Shown in pieces: positions 17,615 through 26,455 of a stretch of DNA of 64,000 bases. This DNA comes from Pseudomonadota bacterium (GTDB lineage Bacteria; Bdellovibrionota; UBA1018; CAIMNF01). The notes under the pieces were generated by a model. It did not search any database, was not told the origin of the DNA, and saw only the letters and a program-made list of their open reading frames with translations. The position numbers and the translations under genes are program-made. The stretch covers positions 124,001 to 188,000 of the forward strand of contig JAIXOQ010000005.1 in assembly GCA_027486675.1 (NCBI GenBank), in the 5' to 3' direction. Numbering within the stretch: the stretch's first letter is position 1; each line of letters opens with the position of its first letter.

Positions 17615-18204
17615 CGTCCACCTACTCTGCGTTTCATTCGGTCCACAACTGCTTGCACTGCCTCTCTGAGGACTCTTCTATTTTCAGGAATCTCTTTTAA
17701 CAAAGAAACATATATAGACTCTGCCTTCTGAAGCTCTCCGCCAATAAATAGGGAGTTTGCGTAAAGGAGTCGTGCCATCACACTCGCCGGAAACTCTGAC
17801 TTCAAAAGTTCTGAAGCTTGCTGTGCCTGTCTCACTTGTCTTTGATCAAGTAAGGATTGAATTTGAAGGACAGAATCTAAGGCCCCTTCGAGTCGACCTT
17901 TTACGGCGGCCTCTTGCGCTGCGGTCAACCACTCGGTTGCGTCTTTCATCTGAACTCGCAGGACGATTGCTCCAGATGAACCTTCAGGAACTGCGACCTG
18001 TACCGGAACATAGCCCTGCTTTTCCACTACATATGCCCCTGCTCGGCCCTCGGGCAAAACAGTAGGGGCTTCGCCCAAAAGCTTCTTTTGGCCGCCTTCG
18101 CTGACATCATAGACTTTTGATCCAGCCACATTGGATTCAATACGGACGTCCGCTCTTGCCGTCGAAGGATTGAATAGAATGATGGCCAACACTAAGCAGT
18201 TCAT
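17611..18204 (-). CDS. Exported PEGA-domain and TPR-like protein
   Basis: A 197-residue periplasmic protein with an 18-residue signal peptide. Residues 19-75 form a PEGA-like beta domain (VRIESNVAGSKVYDV, then LPEGRAGAYVVEKQGYVPVQ). Residues 90-190 are helical and TPR-like (YANSLFIGGELQKAESIYVS). It is the first gene of the minus-strand stator/FliG-like locus and is coupled to motA by ATGA. PEGA domains are often found in envelope and surface-layer-associated proteins, which fits a peptidoglycan or envelope contact role. Confidence 0.75.
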   Translation of the reverse strand: MNCLVLAIILFNPSTARADVRIESNVAGSKVYDVSEGGQKKLLGEAPTVLPEGRAGAYVVEKQGYVPVQVAVPEGSSGAIVLRVQMKDATEWLTAAQEAAVKGRLEGALDSVLQIQSLLDQRQVRQAQQASELLKSEFPASVMARLLYANSLFIGGELQKAESIYVSLLKEIPENRRVLREAVQAVVDRMKRRVGGR

Positions 18205-18212
18205 CTCTCTTC

Positions 18213-18220
18213 ATATCGGC
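18213..18220 (-). promoter_or_regulatory. Candidate sigma28 (FliA)-type -10 element
   Basis: Read on the minus strand, 18220-18213 is GCCGATAT, seven of eight matches to the flagellar sigma28 -10 consensus GCCGATAA. Fifteen bases further upstream only TTAC is found where TAAA is expected. It lies just before the ATG of the PEGA gene, which would leave a very short leader. A weak but suggestive match. Confidence 0.3.
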
Positions 18221-18336
18221 TCAAGTTAAGAAAACGTAACGAAAATGAAATGGGGTGTCATCGTTCTGACTCGATGCTAAAGACCTTTGAGGGGGAGACC
18301 TAAACATTCTTGCCGATCTGCCGACAAGGATTTGGC

Positions 18337-19032
18337 ATGGTACTGAACCTTCGTACGACTCTGTGTGTAGTCTCTCTTTTAAGCGCAGCCTCATCAGGCT
18401 GCTCGACCCTCATCTACGACCAAAGCGCCGAGGCACCCATTGTTGAAGAATCAAAAACTGCTGAAGTGCCATCTTACACGAGGATCCCCCATCCAGAGGG
18501 TCAGGAGAGTGCTGACTTAAGTGTGATATTCCTCTCTCCGCTTGCACCCAAAGATGCATTAGGTAAATTTGCCGAAAGCTGCGGCAAGGAAATGGACGTA
18601 CTGCGAAAACTTTCTGAATCTCAGGATGAACTGAGAGCAGGTGGTTCTGAGGTCGTCACCCTCGATCCCGAACGATCCCATTGGTGCTTCTACTCTAGAA
18701 TCCAGCGTCTTCATGCATTCTTAAAAAGTGACGCGACCTGGACCAAAAAAGAACGCGCTGTATTTTGGACTTATGAATACCTATGGCCCATTGCACAAGG
18801 CTTCATTCATGAGTTTAGTGACTCAAGATACCTGCGCTTTGCTTCCTCTTATTACCAGCGCGCATCCGAATGGATCTTTTTTAGAAAAGTAGAAGGGTCT
18901 GCAGAAAATACTTTGGCCCAGGTGAACTTAAATAGCAGAAGTCTAGAAGTTACTTCCCGCAAACCTGCTTCTTCGACCCCTTCGGTGCTACAAAAATACG
19001 GAATATCTAGCCTTTCCGGACCGCAGCAATAA
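18337..19032 (+). CDS. Lipoprotein of unknown function
   Basis: A 231-residue predicted lipoprotein with a signal peptide and lipobox Cys22 in AASSGC. The ATG at 18337 is chosen because AAGGA lies seven bases upstream; a TTG at 18310 is possible. The mature protein is helical and rich in charged and aromatic residues (SRYLRFASSYYQRASEW), with no recognised domain. It is transcribed divergently from the stator/FliG-like locus and may be functionally linked to it. Its last 26 bases overlap the convergent gene at 19007. Confidence 0.7.
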   Translation: MVLNLRTTLCVVSLLSAASSGCSTLIYDQSAEAPIVEESKTAEVPSYTRIPHPEGQESADLSVIFLSPLAPKDALGKFAESCGKEMDVLRKLSESQDELRAGGSEVVTLDPERSHWCFYSRIQRLHAFLKSDATWTKKERAVFWTYEYLWPIAQGFIHEFSDSRYLRFASSYYQRASEWIFFRKVEGSAENTLAQVNLNSRSLEVTSRKPASSTPSVLQKYGISSLSGPQQ

Positions 19033-20068
19033 GTCGAGATGAGAGTCCTTTGAGATACGCTTTATGCACCAGTGGGTGTTCCGCGTCATTCTTTGCGGCG
19101 TGGGTTAGCAAGTCTAAAATAGCACTTTCGACATCAAGGTATTTGCCGTTGGCTAGTGCGAACTCGACCACTTTTCTAAAATTCCTCACCCAGGGGGATC
19201 TTTGCTGAGGCTCAAGGTAACGGCGCAATTGAAATTTCATCTTTTGCTTCTCTTCGGGACCGTAAACAGACAGCGTGCTGCGCATCAGCTTCCGGACCCA
19301 ACGATCAAACGAAAGATCCATTTTGCGGTCAAACCGTAGTTCCTGAAGTACAATAGGATCTTTAAACCGCTTTGGAAGAAGAGCATCCGCAAGAAATGTT
19401 TCCACACGGTCAGGAAGATAAGGGATGACTCTTTGATTCCAAAGAACACGCAGGAACATCAAAAATCCAGCCTCAGCGATTGCAGAATGCATCAAGAAAT
19501 CAAACTCTGTGCCCGGAATAGAATACAGTCGATAAATGAGATAGCCCTCCGCCAGAAGAACTAAAGAGGACCAAACCGCAAGACTCGTTCGACGCCGTGC
19601 TTTCTCATAAAGCTCATGTTGGGCATAAACCCTGGTGTAGACTTCGCCCACCCGGTTGTACATGAACTCTGCAATCTCATCGATAGTTTGGTCATTAAAA
19701 CGGCTGGTGCGCATTTCTTCGACAGTTTGAGAAACGATATAATCATCATACTCAAACAGAACCCGATACAACCCAGTGGCTCCCTCGCGATCACCTACTT
19801 CCACAATCAGATGATCAAACAACTCACGAGCTGCTTTATGGTAACGCTTATATGCGTCTGAACCTTCCGTGACTTCGCGACAATAGACCCGCGGACTATC
19901 AAAAGACTTTCCACGACTCACGGTCTGCAGGTAATACTCAAGGGTAGATATTCTTGATCCACCGGTTGGAAAGAGTTCTGATGGGTGCAGTAAGAACCGC
20001 TGAGGAGTAGAATAGGCAACCCCCGAACCAAGCAGAATCCACGCTAGTATCCCCCAAGTCCAACTCAC
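19007..20068 (-). CDS. Unknown membrane protein with signal peptide
   Basis: Not recognised. 353 residues from a GTG. The N-terminus looks like a signal peptide (about 1-20), residues 25-160 are hydrophilic and helical, two hydrophobic helices lie at about 163-182 and 192-212, and a charged, Arg-rich C-terminal half follows. The 3' end overlaps the convergent lipoprotein gene by 26 bases, so transcripts of the two would be antisense at their ends. Confidence 0.65.
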   Translation of the reverse strand: MSWTWGILAWILLGSGVAYSTPQRFLLHPSELFPTGGSRISTLEYYLQTVSRGKSFDSPRVYCREVTEGSDAYKRYHKAARELFDHLIVEVGDREGATGLYRVLFEYDDYIVSQTVEEMRTSRFNDQTIDEIAEFMYNRVGEVYTRVYAQHELYEKARRRTSLAVWSSLVLLAEGYLIYRLYSIPGTEFDFLMHSAIAEAGFLMFLRVLWNQRVIPYLPDRVETFLADALLPKRFKDPIVLQELRFDRKMDLSFDRWVRKLMRSTLSVYGPEEKQKMKFQLRRYLEPQQRSPWVRNFRKVVEFALANGKYLDVESAILDLLTHAAKNDAEHPLVHKAYLKGLSSRLIAAVRKG

Positions 20069-20117
20069 GCATTAACCCTATACCTTGAAATCGCTTCCCA
20101 CGCTACAATGATCCTTC

Positions 20118-21413
20118 ATGCGCAGCACGGGAATGAGACTTGAAGACGCAAGCGGCCTACTCGCTGAAGAATTGGGTAAAAAGAGCCTTTTTGAAAAAAT
20201 CGTCTATTTCTGCATTCTCACTCAAATCCCCTTCTACGCGGTGATGGGTTTCCAGGGTGATGGATTGATCACCAGCCTCATCATGAGTGTTCTGACCTGC
20301 GCAAATATCGTGAGTCTTTATCTCTCCAAGACCGGCCGGGATCAGCAAGCAAGGCTATTGTTTGTACTCAGCACAAATATCTTGGTATTCATCTTCGCCG
20401 CCGTTGGAGATGACTACGCCAGAACCAGCGGGCATTTCAACGCGATTATCTGCATGCAGATTGTGATCGGAATCGGGGTCTCTGGAAATGGCCTCTGGCT
20501 TACAGTCCTTGGGCTTGTATTGCTGAATGTCTTGGAAATCAGCGGCTATCATTTACCAGTTCCTAAGGTGCCGATGGACGCGGAGACCAGCAAACTTCTC
20601 CGAGTTTTTGACGTCAATGCTACTTTTTTGATCATTTTATTTTCTCTTCATCGCCTGCACAAAACGAATCAGACCTTTAAGAAAAACATCAAACGGCAGC
20701 ATAGGCTTTTACTGAGCCAAGAAAAATTTAAAGCCTTAGGTGAGATGGCGGGTGGCATTGCTCACGAAATCAACAACCCTCTAACGATCATACGTGGACG
20801 CGCAGAACTCCTTCAGAACCAGATCGACAAGGGTACCTTTGATCCAATCAAAGCAACTGCAGACCTCGCCAAGATTGAGCAAACTGTCGAACGCATTGCA
20901 CAAATTGTGAAAGGGCTACGCACTTTTTCACGCGATGCTAAGGCAGATCCGATGGAGCGGGTGGACCTCAAAGAGATCGTAGAAGAAACCCTAGATATCT
21001 GTCGTGATCGTTTTGAACAAGAGCAAATCATTCTCAGAACAGAACTTGGGGACGATGTGAGTTGCGAGTGTCGTCCAACGCAAATTTCCCAGGTACTTTT
21101 GAATCTCCTCAATAACGCTCACGATGCAGTTTCCAAGTCTGATCTGAAGTGGGTCAGCGTTGAGCTTTCGCATGCAGGCAAGGACCGTATTCTTCTCAGC
21201 GTGACCGACAGCGGTCCGGGCATTCATCCCAACTTAACTGATAAAATAATGAAACCCTTCTTTACCACAAAACAGGTGGGTGAAGGAACCGGTTTAGGCC
21301 TCAGTATTTCTAAGTCGATTGCTGAGGATCATTCCGGCACTTTAAGAAGCGACACATCTTCGGCGCACACAAGATTTGTGCTGGAGCTGCCAGTAAGGCA
21401 GATGAACGCCTAG
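20118..21413 (+). CDS. Membrane sensor histidine kinase
   Basis: A 431-residue two-component kinase. The first 190 residues carry about six TM segments with no large periplasmic loop, so it probably senses within the membrane. HisKA follows, with the phospho-acceptor in GGIAHEINNPLTII, and the HATPase domain shows the N box NLLNNAHDAV, G1 DSGPGI and G2 GEGTGLGLS. No response-regulator gene is adjacent, so it is an orphan kinase. An alternative start at Met6 (20133) is possible. Confidence 0.92.
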   Translation: MRSTGMRLEDASGLLAEELGKKSLFEKIVYFCILTQIPFYAVMGFQGDGLITSLIMSVLTCANIVSLYLSKTGRDQQARLLFVLSTNILVFIFAAVGDDYARTSGHFNAIICMQIVIGIGVSGNGLWLTVLGLVLLNVLEISGYHLPVPKVPMDAETSKLLRVFDVNATFLIILFSLHRLHKTNQTFKKNIKRQHRLLLSQEKFKALGEMAGGIAHEINNPLTIIRGRAELLQNQIDKGTFDPIKATADLAKIEQTVERIAQIVKGLRTFSRDAKADPMERVDLKEIVEETLDICRDRFEQEQIILRTELGDDVSCECRPTQISQVLLNLLNNAHDAVSKSDLKWVSVELSHAGKDRILLSVTDSGPGIHPNLTDKIMKPFFTTKQVGEGTGLGLSISKSIAEDHSGTLRSDTSSAHTRFVLELPVRQMNA

Positions 21414-21589
21414 GCCATCCTTTTGAGGATCATCTCTAGCGGGCAGAAACGAGTGAATGCCGACTGAAGTAGATTCGCGCCAACAAAAGCGACGAAGTAG
21501 ATCCAATTTGGAGAATGAAAGTGGGACAACAATAGTCCCGCCAAGATGAATGACCCTGCAAATGCTCTGATTTTATTCTCTACCGTCAT
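21410..21589 (-). CDS. DUF2892 inner-membrane protein
   Basis: A 59-residue protein with two TM helices separated by a short loop, ending in FTRFCPLEMILKRM. The CP-L pattern is typical of DUF2892, the membrane module also found at the end of the rhodanese YgaP. The ATG at 21589 is chosen for the GAGGAGG nine bases upstream. It is the last gene of the ArsR-TolC-RND operon. DUF2892 genes are often near sulfur-related regulators and transporters, which agrees with the SqrR-like regulator at 26058. Confidence 0.8.
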   Translation of the reverse strand: MTVENKIRAFAGSFILAGLLLSHFHSPNWIYFVAFVGANLLQSAFTRFCPLEMILKRMA

Positions 21590-21593
21590 AACT

Positions 21594-24500
21594 TCAGACC
21601 TCCTCATTCTGAATTGCTTTTACCCTACTTTTTCCGACAAACCAGTAATAGAACACAGGGACCGCGAAGCGGCTGAGAACTGTTGCAGCGATTTCACCAA
21701 ACATCAGGCTTACGGCAAGCCCTTGGAAGATTGGGTCAAACAGCATGACCGAACTCCCAACAACAACTGCAGCAGCCGTCAGCAGCATGGGACGAAACCG
21801 AAGGACTCCCGCACTGATGACCGCTTCTTTAAGTGCCATGCCGCTCTTAATTTGATGTTCGATAAAGTCTACAAGGATTATGGAGTTCCTAACGATGATC
21901 CCTGCGCCTGCAATCACTCCGATCATCGACGTGGCGGTGAAGTACGCACCGGTAATCCAGTGACCGGGAAGCACGCCAATCAAACTAATAGGTATTGGCG
22001 CCATGATGATCAGGGGTACGGAAAAGCTCCTAAACCAACCAAGAACCAAAACATAGATCAGAACCATAACCACCGCGAATGCAGCCCCTAGATCCCGGAA
22101 GACTTCATAGGTAATAAACCACTCACCATCCCATTTGATGATGGGCTCACGGGTATCCCAAGGCACATCTGCTGTTTGTGTCGGAATCGTGATCTTCGGC
22201 GCCAACTTCAGCATTCCATAGACTGGCGCTTCTTCAGCCCCTGCCAACTCACTCATCACAAATTCGACTGGCTTTAGATTCTTTCGGTAAAGAGTCTGAG
22301 AATCTCTGATTTTTGATTCTTGTACGATATCTCCAACGCGCACAACACCCGAATCCATCGACCCTACACTTTGTCCCTGAAACGGCCTGGCCCCTCCTCT
22401 GACTTTTTCATCCAGAGATAAATCAATGGTCACCTCTTCCGGACTCAAAGAATCGTCTAAGGCAACCAGTGGAGTCTCTGAGAACATAAACTGGCCGGTC
22501 TGAGCTAACTGAGACGAAGACGCGCCTAAGGTTCCTCCACGAAGCAAGTCAAAATCATAGACTCTGCGAGGCCGCCCTAAGCGTAGTGTGGAATCAAGAT
22601 CCACAACGCTAGGTTCCGAAGCAAATGCTTTCAGAACTTCCCGCGCTGCTTGCTCTCGACTCTCTTTCGTTGGGCCATACACTTCCGCCAGCATGGTAGA
22701 TAAGACAGGTGGACCAGGCGGAATCTCCAGGACCTTAGTCACACCACCTATGTTAACGCCGAATTCAGCAATCATTGGACGCAGGGACTCAATGACTTGG
22801 TGGCTGGATCGCTTTCGCTGATCCTTATCCGATAGCACTACCTGGAGATCCACCTGGTAATCAGATCTCCGGAGCGCTGTATGTTTCACCATTCCGGAAA
22901 AGGAGAACGGTGCAGGCTCGCCGGAAAAAACTTGAACCTGTTTGACATCTGCATCTCCTGCGATCTTTTTGGCCAGCTCCGTAGCAGAGGTTAGGCTTTT
23001 TACGAGTGGGGTCTTTGTAGGGAAATCAATCAACACCTGAAACTCATTCTTGTTATCAAACGGCAGCATCTTCACCTTTACCGCTTTGAAGTAGACCAAT
23101 GAGGATGCAAGCAATAGAAGCATCACTGTCCCGAGGGTGAAAATGATCGCAGGCTTTTTTGAGGCAAAAAGCTTGAGCATCAGGGATCGATAGATACGAT
23201 CCAAACGCCCCTCCGACTCCTCATGACTGGAATGAGTCTTGGACAAGAGCCGCACCGCGGCCCAAGGCGTTACGATAAACGCTACAAACAGGGACAGGAT
23301 CATCGCTAAGCTGGCGCCCACGGGTATGGGCTTCATATACGGACCCATGAGGCCCTGAACAAACGCCATGGGCAAGATCGCTGCGATCACTGTGATCGTC
23401 GCAAGGATGGTCGGATTCCCAACCTCCGAAACGGCAGCAAGGGTCGCTTGTACTATTCCTCTAGCAGCGCCTTTCTTGAGGTGGCGCTCAATATTTTCAA
23501 CAACAACAATGGCGTCATCGACCAAAATTCCGATCGAGAATATGAGAGCAAACAACGTGACCCGATTCAGCGAGTAGCCCATGAAATAGTAGATCGCAAG
23601 CGTGAGCGCTAACGTCACTGGGATTGCAAGGGCCACCACCAGGGAAGCCCGTAGGCCCATCACGATTGCAATGAGAATCGCAACCGACAATGTGGCCAAC
23701 ATCAAGTGTTCGATCAGTTCTTTGGACTTTTGATTTGCCGTCTTTCCATAGTTCCGCACCTCAGTCATGGTCACGTCGGCGGTCAATGTCGTTTTAAACG
23801 TCTCAACACGTTTCAAGATTTGGTTAGAAAGCTCAACGACATTTGTCCCTTTTCGTTTTGAGAAAGCGATAGAGACAGCTCTCTCGGGTTCTGAACCCCG
23901 TGACCGATCCAGGATCACAGAGGCACGAGTCTGAACTTCTGGGCCATCAACAACTTTGGCCACATCTCGTATCCGCACTACACCACCAGCCCGCTGACCA
24001 ATCGCAACTGCTCCTACATCAGCTGCATTCGCTAATCTTCCACCCACCTCGACATCAAATGTTTCTTCAGTGCCCCAGCTCTTTCCAAAGGGGGCGGATG
24101 AATCATTCATCTTGAGCGCTTGTGCAACTGCAAGAATCGAAACGCCGCGGGCCGCCAATCGTTCAGGATCTATAATGACGCGAATCGCACGTTTCTGGCC
24201 CCCCAGCAGCTCAACCCGGCTGAGATCAGGTGTGCTTGAAAGCTCCCGGGCGAGTGGAGCGATCAGAGTTCTTAGGGTGTAATCACTTTGAGTCTTACTG
24301 CTAAAGGTGAGGGTAAGAAAGGGTACGTCATCAATCGAGAACGCCCTCACCACGGGCTGACCGACTCTTTCTGGAAGATCTGATCGAATACTCATCAACT
24401 TGTGATGAATCTTCACCAAACTGGGTTCCATCGGTTCGCCCACTTTAAACCGAACCGTGACTAGTCCAGCATGTTGGCGACTTGCGGAATAGACATACTC

Positions 24501-24764
24501 CACACCATCTAGACCCCATACAGCGCGCTCAATGGGCTCCGTCACCTTACGTTCTATTTCAGCAGCCTCAAAGCCTGGAGCCGCAAAGCTGATGTCAATC
24601 ATCGGGACCGAGATCTGCGGCTCTTCCTCTTTCGGTGTCGCCCATACAGCGAAAAGACCAAGAAGAATGCTTGCAACCGCGATCACTGGCGTTAGCTTCG
24701 ACTGAACGAAGACGTGTGCTAATTTGCCTGAAATTTTTAATTCAGCGCTTTTCTGATCCATCAT
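21594..24764 (-). CDS. RND-family efflux transporter
   Basis: A 1056-residue inner-membrane proton-driven exporter of the AcrB/HAE type. It shows TM1 near residues 22-42, a large periplasmic porter loop, TM2-6, with the proton-relay aspartate pair in GILVDDAIVVVENIER, a second porter loop, and TM8-12 near the C-terminus. Substrate is unknown; it most resembles the hydrophobe/amphiphile branch. The start overlaps the end of the TolC-like gene by 23 bases and has AAGGAAA upstream. A periplasmic adaptor gene, normally in such operons, is missing here. Confidence 0.92.
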   Translation of the reverse strand: MMDQKSAELKISGKLAHVFVQSKLTPVIAVASILLGLFAVWATPKEEEPQISVPMIDISFAAPGFEAAEIERKVTEPIERAVWGLDGVEYVYSASRQHAGLVTVRFKVGEPMEPSLVKIHHKLMSIRSDLPERVGQPVVRAFSIDDVPFLTLTFSSKTQSDYTLRTLIAPLARELSSTPDLSRVELLGGQKRAIRVIIDPERLAARGVSILAVAQALKMNDSSAPFGKSWGTEETFDVEVGGRLANAADVGAVAIGQRAGGVVRIRDVAKVVDGPEVQTRASVILDRSRGSEPERAVSIAFSKRKGTNVVELSNQILKRVETFKTTLTADVTMTEVRNYGKTANQKSKELIEHLMLATLSVAILIAIVMGLRASLVVALAIPVTLALTLAIYYFMGYSLNRVTLFALIFSIGILVDDAIVVVENIERHLKKGAARGIVQATLAAVSEVGNPTILATITVIAAILPMAFVQGLMGPYMKPIPVGASLAMILSLFVAFIVTPWAAVRLLSKTHSSHEESEGRLDRIYRSLMLKLFASKKPAIIFTLGTVMLLLLASSLVYFKAVKVKMLPFDNKNEFQVLIDFPTKTPLVKSLTSATELAKKIAGDADVKQVQVFSGEPAPFSFSGMVKHTALRRSDYQVDLQVVLSDKDQRKRSSHQVIESLRPMIAEFGVNIGGVTKVLEIPPGPPVLSTMLAEVYGPTKESREQAAREVLKAFASEPSVVDLDSTLRLGRPRRVYDFDLLRGGTLGASSSQLAQTGQFMFSETPLVALDDSLSPEEVTIDLSLDEKVRGGARPFQGQSVGSMDSGVVRVGDIVQESKIRDSQTLYRKNLKPVEFVMSELAGAEEAPVYGMLKLAPKITIPTQTADVPWDTREPIIKWDGEWFITYEVFRDLGAAFAVVMVLIYVLVLGWFRSFSVPLIIMAPIPISLIGVLPGHWITGAYFTATSMIGVIAGAGIIVRNSIILVDFIEHQIKSGMALKEAVISAGVLRFRPMLLTAAAVVVGSSVMLFDPIFQGLAVSLMFGEIAATVLSRFAVPVFYYWFVGKSRVKAIQNEEV

Positions 24765-26061
24765 TATTTCCTTGCGTTGTGTACATAAGTGAATGGGCGG
24801 CTAAATATTGATGCTCTTGGTCCGCTCTTAGGTTTGTAAGATCAGCCTGCCGGGCAAGAACCTCCACAAGCTGAAGAGCAGATATGGACCCGTTCAGAAA
24901 CAGACGGGACGCAGTCCTTGCCTGTTCTTTAAATAGCTCAACACTCTCCCGGGTGATTCTGAGCTGATGCTCCAATGCTGCGATGTTTCTGAGCGCAGCG
25001 AGACGCGAAGCCTGCAAATTGATCTCCATCGATCGAGCCTGGCGCTCAACCGCTTTTGCCTGTGCCGCCGCTTGATCCACAGCGCCGAGATTTGTTGCAT
25101 CAAAGAGATTCCATCTCAGGTAAGCGCCAGCAGTGTAACTGGTGCCCATTCCGCGCTGCCCCGCGTTCAAATCGCCAGTGCTAAATAGCCCAATCATCGG
25201 TAGGAACCTGGCACGCTCAGCCGTTATGGATTCCTCAACACCCGCTGCAAGACTCTTCATGGCGAGCACCTGCGCAGCTTGCTGCTGATCTACTTTCGGG
25301 AGCTTCTCTTTCACGAAAGCCTCTGGATCTTGATCCACTGGACTCCAGTCTGATTTCAGTTTCCCCGCTTGAATCGAAATCCCATCCTTGAAGTTTCCAT
25401 ATTGAGCATTCACGCCCACAAGAGTTGCCTCTACGCGCTTACGTAGAGTCTTTAGGCCTAAGAGTCCGGAGTATCCAACAGGATTGTTCTGAGATCCGAT
25501 TCGGTAGTGGGCAAGCAATTGATCTAAGAGTTGCGCAAGCTCATTAAGACTCTTTGTCTGCAGCTTTGAAACGAGCAAGCCTCCGTATGCGACTGCCAAA
25601 CGCGCGTATTCGTCGCTGATCTGTGCTTCAAGGTCTAAGCTTTTGGACTCCGCTTGATGGAGACTGGCTAACTTAATGGATTCTTTTACTCCGCCCTCAT
25701 AGATCGGCAGATCTAACCCAAGTGTTGCCCTTTGAAAGATACTCGATCCGGGATTGTTGAGTGTCTGAGGAACGAAATCTGCGCTACCGACTTGTCGTTG
25801 GGACAGTTGGGAAAAGAAAGTGAGACTTGGGTCATTGGTTGAGAACACTTTGCCTTCAGCAAAAAGCTTCGGATACCAGTGTCTGCTTGAGCGGTTGGCC
25901 TGAGCCTGAGAGACCTCAAGGGCTGCAGTCTTTGCATCAAGGGCCGGGGAATTTTTACGAACCAGGCTCCAGACTTCATCAAACCTATAGGTACCAGGGG
26001 CTTCCGCTGCAGCGGCTGTTTGGATACCAAAAATGAAAAGTAGTGTGCTGAGTGTTTTCAA
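24742..26061 (-). CDS. TolC-like outer-membrane efflux protein
   Basis: A 439-residue outer-membrane factor that forms the exit duct for an RND or similar pump. It starts with TTG inside a TTGA overlap with the ArsR-family gene, with GGAG upstream, followed by a signal peptide to about residue 19. The body is helical with the two internal repeats typical of OEP proteins, for example residues 27-52 and 355-400, and YEGGVKESIK as a strand region. It lies directly before the RND gene and is translationally coupled to it. Confidence 0.9.
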   Translation of the reverse strand: MKTLSTLLFIFGIQTAAAAEAPGTYRFDEVWSLVRKNSPALDAKTAALEVSQAQANRSSRHWYPKLFAEGKVFSTNDPSLTFFSQLSQRQVGSADFVPQTLNNPGSSIFQRATLGLDLPIYEGGVKESIKLASLHQAESKSLDLEAQISDEYARLAVAYGGLLVSKLQTKSLNELAQLLDQLLAHYRIGSQNNPVGYSGLLGLKTLRKRVEATLVGVNAQYGNFKDGISIQAGKLKSDWSPVDQDPEAFVKEKLPKVDQQQAAQVLAMKSLAAGVEESITAERARFLPMIGLFSTGDLNAGQRGMGTSYTAGAYLRWNLFDATNLGAVDQAAAQAKAVERQARSMEINLQASRLAALRNIAALEHQLRITRESVELFKEQARTASRLFLNGSISALQLVEVLARQADLTNLRADQEHQYLAAHSLMYTTQGNNDGSEKR

Positions 26062-26357
26062 CAGTAGATCTCCTTCAAGGCTAGGATCAGCTTTTTTAAT
26101 TTTTGATCCTGGATGCCGTAATAAATACTGGTGCCGTCCCGCCTAGACGTGAGCACGCCCTCTTCTTTCATACGCCCTAAGAATTGGGACATGGAGGACT
26201 GAGAAATCCCGCAAAATTCGGTTAGATCCCCGACAGTCTGGTCTGCATCAATGACGCGACAGAGGACTTTCAGCCGAACGGGATGGGACAAAGCCTTCAG
26301 GATCAGGCTGACCTCATCACACTTCTTTAATATGGCAAGCGCAGGATTACTCTTCAT
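26058..26357 (-). CDS. ArsR-family regulator, SqrR/BigR/YgaV-like
   Basis: A 99-residue winged-helix repressor. The DNA-recognition helix is in SQSSMSQFLGRMKEEG and the wing in SRRDGTSIYYGI. There is no metal-binding ELCVCDL motif. Instead Cys33 in RLKVLC and the terminal Cys99 match the spacing of the two cysteines that form persulfide bridges in SqrR and BigR; Cys13 and Cys49 are extra. It is therefore inferred to sense sulfide/persulfide or oxidants and to repress its own operon with tolC, the RND gene and the DUF2892 gene. The ATG has GAGGTAG about nine bases upstream. Confidence 0.85.
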   Translation of the reverse strand: MKSNPALAILKKCDEVSLILKALSHPVRLKVLCRVIDADQTVGDLTEFCGISQSSMSQFLGRMKEEGVLTSRRDGTSIYYGIQDQKLKKLILALKEIYC

Positions 26358-26403
26358 GTATCTCTACCTCATTCAGATACATACAAGGATATCGGCGCTC
26401 TGT

Positions 26404-26427
26404 ATATTATGCAAGGCTAATATTATG
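26404..26427 (-). promoter_or_regulatory. Direct repeats upstream of the ArsR-family gene
   Basis: Two copies of CATAATAT (minus strand; 26427-26420 and 26411-26404) are spaced 16 bases apart in the AT-rich gap before the regulator gene. They are candidates for an operator or for the -10 region of the efflux operon promoter. Confidence 0.3.
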
Positions 26428-26455
26428 TTTACTTAATATTTGAAATTACGCACAC

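Noticed and set aside
7350-18204. Zorya-type anti-phage system
   Set aside because: Zorya also uses MotAB-like proteins, but needs ZorC and ZorD/ZorE partners (a helicase or nuclease); none is near, and FliG-like fusions are not part of it.
7350-18204. TolQR/ExbBD rather than MotAB
   Set aside because: The large cytoplasmic loop, four TM layout and the OmpA-type peptidoglycan-binding domain of both B subunits are Mot features.
21546-22091. 181-codon plus-strand open frame
   Set aside because: It lies antisense within the RND gene; composition is Asp/His/Asn-rich shadow sequence with no family signature.
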